From Thermotogae bacterium (GTDB lineage: Bacteria; Thermotogota; Thermotogae; B3-G13): 10,736 nt of DNA. Below the pieces are notes generated by a model. The model was not told the DNA's origin, made no database searches, and was given only the letters and a program-made list of their open reading frames with translations. This document shows, piece after piece, positions 1-6,487 of this stretch (positions within the stretch are counted from its first letter, which is position 1; each line of letters begins with the position of its first letter). The translations under genes and the position numbers were made by a program. The DNA lies in contig WFSK01000022.1 of assembly GCA_015486095.1 (NCBI GenBank), positions 1 to 10,736 of the forward strand, given 5' to 3'.

Positions 1-4
1 ATAT

Positions 5-10
5 TATACT
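5..10 (+). promoter_or_regulatory. possible -10 box upstream of rhodanese gene
   Basis: TATACT (5-10) is a good match to the bacterial -10 consensus. The matching -35 would lie outside the window, so this cannot be completed. If used, transcription would begin near base 17 and leave a leader of about 140 bases before the GTG at 155. Confidence 0.25.
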
Positions 11-101
11 AAAAGTAATCAAATGCTGAGATTTAAACCTTGAAATTGCTCCGTTAGAGATTCAGAGAGGAGGTGAAAACTAAAAAGCTTAGATGTTGTA
101 T

Positions 102-125
102 GATCTTTAAGCCTTTTAAAGGATC
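102..125 (+). promoter_or_regulatory. small hairpin in the rhodanese leader
   Basis: GATCTTTAA (102-110) pairs with TTAAAGGATC (116-125) around a five-base loop, with one bulged G. It ends 15 bases before the ribosome binding site AGGGAGGGG (141-149). No T-run follows, so it is not an intrinsic terminator. It is short and AT-rich; a role in controlling translation is only a possibility. Confidence 0.25.
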
Positions 126-154
126 TGAATTCGATATCAAAGGGAGGGGTTGGT

Positions 155-1060
155 GTGAGAAAGTATGTTGTATCGCTTTTGATGAGTTTTGTTTTAATAA
201 CTTTAGTAAGTGGCTTGGCTTTTGCCACACAAACAAAGACGGCTGTTGAAAAGGGTGTTATATCCACAGAAGAGTTAGCTCAAATATACAACAATCCTGA
301 CGTTCGCATCTTAGATTGTAGACCTTTGAGTGCCTATAAGTTTTCTCATATTCCCAATGCTGTTCATATATTTGTTCGAACGGACCTTGCGTATTACAAG
401 AATGGGATAGAAGATATGATAAAACCAGTCAAAGAATTGGAAGCCTTTTTCAGTAAACTGGGTATAGACGATAATACCCTGGTTGTGGTGTATGGTGGAT
501 TTAAGGATAGGGCTCCATGTCGAGCGTTCCTCATTTTGGATTACTTGGGACATAAGAAAATTCTAAAACTCGATGGCGATTTCCCAAAATGGGCGAGAGA
601 GAAGAGACCGATTACGAAGGTAGTCCCTAATATCACGCCTGCTCATTTCGTTGCACATATACAACCAGGTGTGATAGTGGACAAGGAATATGTCTACGAT
701 CACCTAAATGACTCCAATACGATCCTCGTCGATGGTCGCAGTCTTGCAGAATATGAGGGGAAGATCCCTGGAACGAATGTCAAAAGGGGTGGAGGGCACA
801 TCCCAGGTGCAATATTCTTCCCTTGGGATAATGTCTATGCCCCAGATGGCACATATCTGCCTGCTAAGAAGATCAAAGAAATGCTTGTGGCAAAGGGGAT
901 CACTCCCAATAAGAACATCATATTCTACTGCCGCACCTGTGTAAGGAGTGGGACTACTTATATGATTACAAAGTATATTTCGAAATATCCAAATGTTCAT
1001 CTCTATGATGGTTCAATGGTGGAGTGGAGTGCAGATCCAAATATGCCATTAGAAAAGTGA
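155..1060 (+). CDS. exported two-domain rhodanese-type sulfurtransferase
   Basis: This 301-residue protein is a thiosulfate/3-mercaptopyruvate sulfurtransferase-like enzyme that would move sulfane sulfur onto a thiol acceptor via a cysteine persulfide. Residues 1-24 form a signal peptide: basic start MRK, hydrophobic core, then AFA before T25, so it likely acts outside the cytoplasmic membrane. There are two rhodanese domains. The first (about 35-150) has the LDCRPLSAY and LDGDFPKW motifs but no catalytic cysteine loop, as is usual in tandem rhodaneses. The second (about 172-300) has LVDGRSLAEY and the loop CRTCVRSG, with likely catalytic C259, and ends with the typical YDGSMVEW. The usual glycine of the loop (CRxGxR/T) is replaced by C262. 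The GTG start follows the strong site AGGGAGGGG at 141-149. A receptor gene follows on the same strand. The natural substrate cannot be told from sequence. Confidence 0.9.
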   Translation: MRKYVVSLLMSFVLITLVSGLAFATQTKTAVEKGVISTEELAQIYNNPDVRILDCRPLSAYKFSHIPNAVHIFVRTDLAYYKNGIEDMIKPVKELEAFFSKLGIDDNTLVVVYGGFKDRAPCRAFLILDYLGHKKILKLDGDFPKWAREKRPITKVVPNITPAHFVAHIQPGVIVDKEYVYDHLNDSNTILVDGRSLAEYEGKIPGTNVKRGGGHIPGAIFFPWDNVYAPDGTYLPAKKIKEMLVAKGITPNKNIIFYCRTCVRSGTTYMITKYISKYPNVHLYDGSMVEWSADPNMPLEK

Positions 1061-1077
1061 TAGGAAATCAATCATTT

Positions 1078-1109
1078 TTCTCCTCACAGTTGTACAACTG
1101 TGAGGAGAA
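1078..1109. terminator. perfect 32-base palindrome, possible atypical terminator or operator
   Basis: Arms of 16 bases are exactly self-complementary around the centre at 1093/1094, with core CTCCTCACAGTTGT (1080-1093). As RNA it folds into a 14-bp stem with a GTAC tetraloop. It begins 17 bases after the rhodanese stop and ends 30 bases before the receptor ATG. A T-run (1075-1079) lies upstream rather than downstream, and no clear U-tract follows, so it is not a canonical intrinsic terminator on either strand. A transcript-end or mRNA-stabilising hairpin, or a protein-binding palindrome, are the alternatives. Confidence 0.5.
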
Positions 1110-1139
1110 TCACTTTCAAAAGAGAAGGAGAAGATAGTT

Positions 1140-2783
1140 ATGTTAAGAGCACATGTTTTTTGGAAAATAGTTTTGCCTGTGATAATGACAATTGCCATAA
1201 CGATACCGCTTATCGTCTTTGTATCTTACACATACCAACATGATTTTCTCGCAAATCAACTGACGAAGAAGGGTGAGATCTTTTCCAAATACATTGAGAA
1301 CATCGCTCAAACAGATTTAGTTGCATATAATATTTCTCATCTTCAGATGATGATTGCTTCGCTTGCAAAAATAGACAGAGATATGAAATATGCGATGGTT
1401 ATGGATACAAGTGGAAATGTTATTTCTGATACCCGCAGTGGAATGGTAGGAAAGACCTTAACTTCGGCTTTTGATAAGAGTGCCTTAAAAATAAGCAAAT
1501 TTACAGTAAGGCCTAATCCTGAAAAAAAAGATATAATAGAAATGGTGATGCCAGTTCTGCAGAATGGAACGATATTAGGTATAGTAAGAATTGGGATGAG
1601 TAAAAGTGCGATGAACTCCCATCTTATGCAAATTTCCACAATCATACTTCTTATCGGCTTGATCGCTCTTGCAGTAGCAATAGCTGTCATTTATTATATC
1701 TTGCGGATCACCATAAGAAAGCCTATCGATAAACTCGTTAAATCAACTCAAAGAATATCCTCTGGCGATCTTACCGAACGTATAGAAGTTAAACGAAGAG
1801 ACGAAATAGGTAGAATAGCAAAGGCGTTAAACGATATCGTTGATTCTGTTAGAGATAATGTTAAAAATACGAAGCGCTTTATGGATAACGTTACGAAGAT
1901 CGGTGATGACATCGGTCAATTCGCTAAGCAGGCAAGTGTGAAGATGCAAAATGCTAAAGATACACTAAATACAGCTAAAGGTTCTGTTGATTCTACCGTA
2001 TCTGCAATAGAGGAAATCAATGCAGGAATAGAGGAGATAGCGAGTGCATCTCAGGAGACGGCGAAGAACGCACAGCAGGCGGATGAGCAGATGTCAAAGA
2101 TGAATGAATTACAACAAATGGGGAAGAAAAACACGCGAGAGGCTGCAGAAAAGATAGAGAACATAAAGAGCATGACGGATAAGACAGTCGAAGCGGTGAA
2201 CAAACTTCAGTCCTCCTCTCAAGAGATAGGAGCGATAGTGGATACGATAAACTCCATAGCGGAGCAGACGAACTTACTCGCATTGAATGCAGCGATAGAG
2301 GCGGCGAGGGCAGGAGAAGCGGGGAAAGGCTTTGCAGTGGTGGCAGAAGAGATAAGGAATCTCGCAGAAGAGACGAAGAAGGCAACGATGAACATTGGAG
2401 AGTTGATAGAAGGAATACAAGAAGATACGAACGATGCAGTGAAAGTGATGAACGATACTACAAAGGCGGTAGAAGAAGGAACAGAAGCGATGGATGAGGT
2501 CACGAAGGGCTTGGAAGAAATATTGGAAGCGGTATCGAAGACGAGTGGGATGATACAGAACATAGCATCGATGGCGGAAGAGCAGAGTGCATCGACAGAA
2601 GAGATAGCGAGTGGAATAGACAGCATAGCAAAGTCTGCAAACGACATAACGGCAAAGATGGATACTTTAGAAAAAGTGGCGGGAGAACAAGCAGAAGCAA
2701 CCAGAGGATTTGTTAAAGAATCGGAAGAATTGACGAGGGCATTAGAAGAGCTGAAGAAGAGTCTCGATAAATTCAAGGTGTAA
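1140..2783 (+). CDS. methyl-accepting chemotaxis protein (transmembrane receptor)
   Basis: A 547-residue chemoreceptor that senses a ligand outside the cell and controls CheA through CheW. Membrane helix 1 is at about 10-30, an extracytoplasmic sensor at about 31-165 (MVMDTSGNVISDTR at 87-99 looks like a single Cache-type fold), and membrane helix 2 at about 167-189. A HAMP domain follows (190-243; KPIDKLV, GDLTERIEV, DEIGRIAKALN). The signalling coiled coil fills 250-547, with the hairpin-tip signature QTNLLALNAAIEAARAGEAG at 376-395 and GFAVVAEEIRNLA at 397-409. There is no C-terminal CheR-docking pentapeptide. The ATG follows AGAAGGAG (1123-1130). Codon choice changes sharply within the gene at about base 2030: GCG for alanine is rare before it and common after. 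The ligand is unknown; no che genes are in the window. Confidence 0.93.
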   Translation: MLRAHVFWKIVLPVIMTIAITIPLIVFVSYTYQHDFLANQLTKKGEIFSKYIENIAQTDLVAYNISHLQMMIASLAKIDRDMKYAMVMDTSGNVISDTRSGMVGKTLTSAFDKSALKISKFTVRPNPEKKDIIEMVMPVLQNGTILGIVRIGMSKSAMNSHLMQISTIILLIGLIALAVAIAVIYYILRITIRKPIDKLVKSTQRISSGDLTERIEVKRRDEIGRIAKALNDIVDSVRDNVKNTKRFMDNVTKIGDDIGQFAKQASVKMQNAKDTLNTAKGSVDSTVSAIEEINAGIEEIASASQETAKNAQQADEQMSKMNELQQMGKKNTREAAEKIENIKSMTDKTVEAVNKLQSSSQEIGAIVDTINSIAEQTNLLALNAAIEAARAGEAGKGFAVVAEEIRNLAEETKKATMNIGELIEGIQEDTNDAVKVMNDTTKAVEEGTEAMDEVTKGLEEILEAVSKTSGMIQNIASMAEEQSASTEEIASGIDSIAKSANDITAKMDTLEKVAGEQAEATRGFVKESEELTRALEELKKSLDKFKV

Positions 2784-2875
2784 ACCCCTAAGAAGAATGT
2801 TAGATGAAAAAACGGCTGAAGGGGCTAATTCAAATTTATAAATTTAGCATCGAGCAGGTTCGTGCAAGTCCATGG

Positions 2876-3769
2876 CTAAGACTCAACAAAACAATTCGTC
2901 GGATAGGGTGGTAAAGAACGCATATGTTGGGATTCGTGATGCATGTCGTATATTCTTCTTATCACAGCCGCATCCACATCCGGGAATGATTCAATGGTTT
3001 CTTCGACCGATTTACCATTATCTAAGGAACGTAAGATCTCATCGAGAACAGGAAACTTTAGCCCGAATACCTCCTCATCTGTTACCGTCCTTATCAAATC
3101 GGGCATGGCGGGTTTTTCCAATATGCGTTCAGGAACCTTGAGATACCGGGCTATCTCATATACATCGGTCTTGTACAGAGGAAGAATGGGCATTACATCG
3201 GCGGCACCATCCCCGTATTTGACGAAGAATCCCGTTAAAAATTCCGTTTTATTTGCCGTACCCGTTATCAGATAGTTCATCCTTTCCCCATAATAATACA
3301 GCAATACCATTCTCATACGGTGCTTTATCCTGTAAAAAGCGGTGCCTCTTGCTATCCACTTGTTATCCATTCCTACCAATGTATCTTTGAATACCTCTCC
3401 TGGAACATCGCTTGAGAAATACCTTTTGGCTTTCGATATGAGCATTTCAGACCTCATCACCTGCGCTTCTATTTTACGATATATCCCTACAGGGCGTAAT
3501 ATCTTCGAGAGGTCGATCATCTTATACGATATATCCAGATGCTTAACAAGCATTTTGGCATCTTCTAAATTTCGTTTCGCAGTATCCCTCTCTGGCATTA
3601 TCAATCCGAAGACCCTTTCCTTTCCAATCGCTCTAACCGCTAAGGTGGCCACCACGGAGGAGTCCACGCCTCCCGAAATACCCACGATCACTCCATCGCG
3701 CTTGAATTCTTTGACACTTTTTGCGATAAAATCTTCTATTCGTTTGCATACTTTATCAATATCCTTCAT
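2876..3769 (-). CDS. nadE: NH3-dependent NAD(+) synthase
   Basis: This 297-residue enzyme amidates nicotinic acid adenine dinucleotide to NAD with ATP, the last step of NAD synthesis. It has the ATP pyrophosphatase P-loop SGGVDSS at residues 32-38, then LITGTANKTEFLTGFF (167-182) and the NadE-specific KYGDGAADVMPILPLYKTDV (184-203). No glutaminase domain is present, so ammonia is the likely nitrogen donor. The frame stays open upstream to 3844, but the ATG at 3769 sits five bases after GGGAGGTG on the minus strand and begins MKDIDKVCKRIEDF, a normal family N-terminus, so I choose it. The usual KPPxADL motif reads KPAMPDL (219-225), a mild divergence. It is convergent with the receptor gene and divergent from the methyltransferase operon. 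Confidence 0.88.
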   Translation of the reverse strand: MKDIDKVCKRIEDFIAKSVKEFKRDGVIVGISGGVDSSVVATLAVRAIGKERVFGLIMPERDTAKRNLEDAKMLVKHLDISYKMIDLSKILRPVGIYRKIEAQVMRSEMLISKAKRYFSSDVPGEVFKDTLVGMDNKWIARGTAFYRIKHRMRMVLLYYYGERMNYLITGTANKTEFLTGFFVKYGDGAADVMPILPLYKTDVYEIARYLKVPERILEKPAMPDLIRTVTDEEVFGLKFPVLDEILRSLDNGKSVEETIESFPDVDAAVIRRIYDMHHESQHMRSLPPYPTNCFVES

Positions 3770-3774
3770 CTTTT

Positions 3775-3782
3775 CACCTCCC
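3775..3782 (-). promoter_or_regulatory. ribosome binding site that fixes the nadE start
   Basis: GGGAGGTG on the minus strand, five bases before the ATG at 3769. It supports this start over the longer open frame beginning at 3844, whose extra 25 residues look unlike a NadE N-terminus. Confidence 0.8.
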
Positions 3783-3930
3783 ATATGAGGTTCTATGTCA
3801 AACCGTGTTGATGAAGATCTAAACAAGACTTTTCTCTCCTTCAACGATTCGGTAGGAGGGATATCTCGATGTGCATCGTTGTGTAAGTGAACATGTTGCT
3901 CGACTCTGCTATCTCTTTTCAGTGAGAATA

Positions 3931-3985
3931 TATCGTTGTTGAGAGACTGTTGTGAAACTCATATAGCAGCCTCTCAACAACGATA
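3931..3985. repeat. long inverted repeat between nadE and the trmN6-like gene
   Basis: TATCGTTGTTGAGAG (3931-3945) is the exact reverse complement of CTCTCAACAACGATA (3971-3985). Inside, after a single A/C mismatch, CTG (3947-3949) pairs with CAG (3967-3969), leaving a 17-base loop. No T-run flanks it on either side, and no gene ends here: both neighbours start away from it, so a terminator is unlikely. Two more copies of the arm's word lie nearby (CAACGAT 3842-3848, ATCGTTG 3875-3881). It could be a regulator-binding region, an mRNA leader structure or a small palindromic repeat element. Confidence 0.6.
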
Positions 3986-4017
3986 GCGATTTACCTCAAT
4001 CACTCCATCAACTTTTT

Positions 4018-4065
4018 ATTATACAGCCGGTTCTATTTTCATTATACACCTTTTTGAAGTATAAT
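4018..4065 (+). promoter_or_regulatory. candidate promoter cluster for trmN6-psuG-psuK
   Basis: ATTATACA occurs twice (4018-4025 and 4041-4048, 23 bases apart), and a perfect TATAAT lies at 4060-4065. A weak -35 (TTTTCA, 4036-4041) sits 18 bases before TATAAT. The TATAAT overlaps the proposed N-terminal codons of the methyltransferase. If it is the real -10, translation would have to start downstream, for example at ATG 4096. If a -10 at 4042-4047 is used, the mRNA would begin at or next to the TTG at 4054 and be nearly leaderless. Confidence 0.35.
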
Positions 4066-4737
4066 CTCTTTGACGATTTACCGAAGAAAACGGTGATGAG
4101 ATTGGAAGGATCGAAGGAAGGGATCGTAACAGATATTCCGTTTCTGTTGGTCGACTTTATGAGATTGCCCCGAAGGTGTAAACGAGTGTTGGACCTGGGC
4201 TGTGGTAGCGGGGCGATAATATTGTTGATGGCAGAAAGATACCCAGATGTACATTTTACAGGATTGGAGGTGTCTTCCGAATTATGCGATATGGCGATAA
4301 AAAATGCAATGAAGACAGGGATCTCAGATAGAGTCGAGGTGATCAACGCAGACGTCAGGCAGGTAAAAGAACATATAAAAGCGGAATCTTTCGATGTGGT
4401 GGTGATGAATCCACCATTCTGGCAGGCGGGTAAGATAAGTCCAGATGAGATTCGACGATTGGCAAGACATACGGACAAAGAAACCTTTCTCGCCTTTCTC
4501 GATGCCTCTGCCTTTGTCCTGAAGAATAGGGGGACAATGTACGGTGCATTTTCGACCGAATACATAGATAACACGATCCTGGAAATGGAGAAAAGAAGGC
4601 TGATGGTGAAGGAGATGCAATTCGTTCATGGTAGGCTTAGAACTAATTCCAAAAGGGTGTTGATGAAGGCGGTGAAGAATGCCTCTTTTGGCGTTAAGGT
4701 CCTTCCACCGAAGATCTGCATAGAAGAGGGGGTATAG
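4054..4737 (+). CDS. TrmN6-like tRNA (adenine-N6)-methyltransferase
   Basis: A 227-residue class I S-adenosylmethionine methyltransferase of the YfiC/TrmN6 type, whose known members make N6-methyladenine at position 37 of tRNA1(Val). Motif I is VLDLGCGSG (45-53), the acidic motif II is GLEVS (70-74), ADVR follows at 99-102, and the catalytic adenine-N6 motif is NPPF (119-122). The C-terminal HGRLRTNSKRVLMKAVK matches the family tail. The start is uncertain. TTG 4054 is the first common start codon after an in-frame stop at 3964-3966 and gives a family-like beginning (YNLFDDLPKKTVMRLEG), but it has no ribosome binding site. ATG 4096 would give 213 residues. The exact target is not provable from sequence. 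Its TAG directly abuts the psuG ATG, so it is the first gene of that operon. Confidence 0.78.
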   Translation: MKYNLFDDLPKKTVMRLEGSKEGIVTDIPFLLVDFMRLPRRCKRVLDLGCGSGAIILLMAERYPDVHFTGLEVSSELCDMAIKNAMKTGISDRVEVINADVRQVKEHIKAESFDVVVMNPPFWQAGKISPDEIRRLARHTDKETFLAFLDASAFVLKNRGTMYGAFSTEYIDNTILEMEKRRLMVKEMQFVHGRLRTNSKRVLMKAVKNASFGVKVLPPKICIEEGV

Positions 4738-5634
4738 ATGTTGAGGATAAGAGAAGATGTTAAAGATGCGTTGAACTCGAAAAAACCTGTTGTGGCCTTG
4801 GAATCAACGATAATAGCCCATGGAATGCCTTATCCAAAGAACGTTCAAGTGGCATTGGAGGTAGAAGAGATAGTCCGAAGTAGGGGTTGTGTCCCGGCTA
4901 CCATTGGAGTTATAAAGGGTGAGACGATCGTTGGTATGAACGAGAGAGAGATAGAATTCATAGGCAAGGAAAAGGATGTCTTGAAACTCTCCACGAGAGA
5001 AATACCCTTATGTACAGCTCAGAAGCGAACGGGAGCGACTACGGTTTCGGCAACCGCATTCATAGCGCACGAAGTGGGTATAAAGGTCTTCGCAACCGGT
5101 GGGATAGGAGGAGTACATAGGAATGTCGAGGATAGCATGGATGTCTCAAGAGATTTAGAGGAGCTCTCACGAACGAATATCGTAGTGGTATCTTCCGGTG
5201 CAAAATCCATTCTCGATCTCCCGAAGACCGTTGAATATCTTGAAACTAAAGGAGTATTGATCGTTGGTTTCAAAACCGATGAATTTCCTGCCTTCTACAC
5301 GAGGCATTCCGGGATCGATATACCAGAGGTAGACTCGGAAGATGTGATCGCGGAGATATACAGAGAAAAGGAGAGGTTATCTATTAATTCGGCGATATTG
5401 GTAGCCAACCCGATACCAGAAGAACATGAAATAGAGAGAGAAGTGGTGGATAGATGGATCTCGGATGCTTTGATGGAGTGTAATAAAAGGGGCATTCGAG
5501 GGAAGGGAGTTACCCCATTTCTTCTCTCAAAAATCGTAGAGTTGAGTGGTGGCAAGAGTCTTGAGGCGAACATACATCTGGTTAAAAACAACGCCGAGGT
5601 GGCATCGAAGATAGCCCTTGCACTCTCGAGATGA
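4738..5634 (+). CDS. psuG: pseudouridine-5'-phosphate glycosidase
   Basis: A 298-residue lyase that reversibly splits the C-C glycosidic bond of pseudouridine 5'-phosphate to uracil and ribose 5-phosphate in the cytoplasm. Family motifs run in order: VALESTIIAHGMPYP (19-33, with the conserved E22), GATTVSATAFIAH (99-111), FATGGIGGVHRN (118-129), SSGAKSILDLPKTVEYLET (152-170) with K156 aligning to the lysine that forms the Schiff base in E. coli PsuG, NPIPEE (224-229), and GVTPFLLSKIVELSGGKSL (257-275) followed by NNA. Length matches the family. AGAGGGGG (4725-4732) supplies the ribosome binding site within the end of the preceding gene. The stop overlaps the next start in ATGA, so it is translationally coupled to the kinase that makes its substrate. 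Confidence 0.95.
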   Translation: MLRIREDVKDALNSKKPVVALESTIIAHGMPYPKNVQVALEVEEIVRSRGCVPATIGVIKGETIVGMNEREIEFIGKEKDVLKLSTREIPLCTAQKRTGATTVSATAFIAHEVGIKVFATGGIGGVHRNVEDSMDVSRDLEELSRTNIVVVSSGAKSILDLPKTVEYLETKGVLIVGFKTDEFPAFYTRHSGIDIPEVDSEDVIAEIYREKERLSINSAILVANPIPEEHEIEREVVDRWISDALMECNKRGIRGKGVTPFLLSKIVELSGGKSLEANIHLVKNNAEVASKIALALSR

Positions 5635-6476
5635 ATCCAATAGTATTGCTCGTAGGGGATATCAACGTAGATGTGCTGCAAAGACTCCCTCGCTTTCCGG
5701 AAGAAGGAGAGGAGAAAGAAATCGAGAGTTTGGAGATAAGGGCAGGAGGAGCGGCCTTCAACGTTGCAAAAGTTCTGGGACGTTACAAGATAACACCTTT
5801 CATCGTTGCCTCTATTGGAAACGATGTATTCGGTGAATTCTTGTTAAGGGAGTGCGAGGAATTGAATATACCAACCGCTTTTATACAGAAAAAAGCGGGC
5901 AGGACGGGGATGGTCTTTTCCATAAATACCCAACGGGATAGAACCATGTTCACTTTGAGAGGAGCGAACAAGGAATTATCCGATCCAGAAACGGTATATC
6001 ACATAATGGAAAAGAGCAACCTGATATATTTTTCCTCTTATGCCTTTATCGAGGGAAAACAGAGAGAAACGGCCATTCGAATCTTGCATCACGCCAGAAA
6101 ACTCGAAAGATCCACCGTCTTATCTATCTCACTTTTGAGCATAAAAGAGAATAGGAAAGAGATAATGAGTTTACTGGACAGTTTCGACTTGATCTTCATG
6201 AACGAAAGGGAATACGAAGAACTGTTCGATGGAAAAGAATTCGGCACGTTGAATCTGGGTCATGCTGCCCTCGTTGTAACGAGAGGTGAAAGAGGAGCGA
6301 TATATCACTCCAAAGATATCGTAAGGGAAGTGGATTCATCAACGCTGAAGGAAGGTTATTTACTTGGGGCAGGAGACGCATTCGTGGGAGGGTTTATAGC
6401 AGGCTTACTCCTACATTCCGATGTATTGAAGGGACTAGAAGTGGGTAGCAAGGCTGCGAGTGATTGGATAAAATAG
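5631..6476 (+). CDS. psuK: PfkB-family kinase, probable pseudouridine kinase
   Basis: A 281-residue ribokinase-fold kinase. The N-terminal sugar/nucleoside-binding part reads VGDINVDV (8-15) and RAGGAAFNVAKVLG (37-50). FMNEREYEELF (189-199) and LVVTRGERGAIY (214-225) are family elements, and the C-terminal signature is LGAGDAFVGGFIAGLL (245-260), with D249 as the catalytic base and GAGD as the anion hole. The ATGA overlap with psuG makes pseudouridine phosphorylation the best guess, since psuK-psuG pairs are known from E. coli. The family alone cannot exclude another sugar or nucleoside. The protein stops about 25 residues after the signature, somewhat shorter than most PfkB kinases, with no sign of a frameshift. 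Confidence 0.83.
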   Translation: MNPIVLLVGDINVDVLQRLPRFPEEGEEKEIESLEIRAGGAAFNVAKVLGRYKITPFIVASIGNDVFGEFLLRECEELNIPTAFIQKKAGRTGMVFSINTQRDRTMFTLRGANKELSDPETVYHIMEKSNLIYFSSYAFIEGKQRETAIRILHHARKLERSTVLSISLLSIKENRKEIMSLLDSFDLIFMNEREYEELFDGKEFGTLNLGHAALVVTRGERGAIYHSKDIVREVDSSTLKEGYLLGAGDAFVGGFIAGLLLHSDVLKGLEVGSKAASDWIK

Positions 6477-6487
6477 ATAAATACCTG

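Noticed and set aside
2219..2776. Long antisense open frames opposite the receptor signalling domain (up to 185 codons)
   Set aside because: Ser/Ala/Phe-rich low-complexity translations opposite a strongly conserved coding sequence; frame shadows of the coiled coil.
2786..2823. CCCCT ... AGGGG inverted repeat plus A6 as a terminator after the receptor gene
   Set aside because: Only five paired bases around a loop of nearly 30 bases; not a credible terminator stem.
2832..2845. AAATTTATAAATTT, a perfect 14-base palindrome between the receptor and nadE
   Set aside because: Made only of A and T in an AT-rich convergent gap, with weak pairing and no T-run placed for termination; chance is likely.
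2856..2875. GCAGGTTCGTGC resembling a tRNA T-arm
   Set aside because: No acceptor stem, anticodon arm or D-arm can be found around it on either strand.
3796..3801. TTGACA on the minus strand upstream of nadE, as a -35 box
   Set aside because: No acceptable -10 lies 16-18 bases downstream; that position holds the ribosome binding site (GGTGAA).
3770..3845. 25-residue N-terminal extension of nadE back to 3844
   Set aside because: The extra residues resemble no NadE start, and the ATG at 3769 has a strong ribosome binding site at ideal spacing.
3869..3886. Five-codon frame ATG-TGC-ATC-GTT-GTG-TAA with a good ribosome site (AGGAGGG, 3854-3860)
   Set aside because: Too short to support as a gene; its codons are largely the ATCGTTG word repeated in this intergenic region. 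Could be a leader peptide, but nothing shows it.
4008..4574. 188-codon antisense frame opposite the methyltransferase gene
   Set aside because: No recognisable domain, and the plus-strand frame carries clear methyltransferase motifs.
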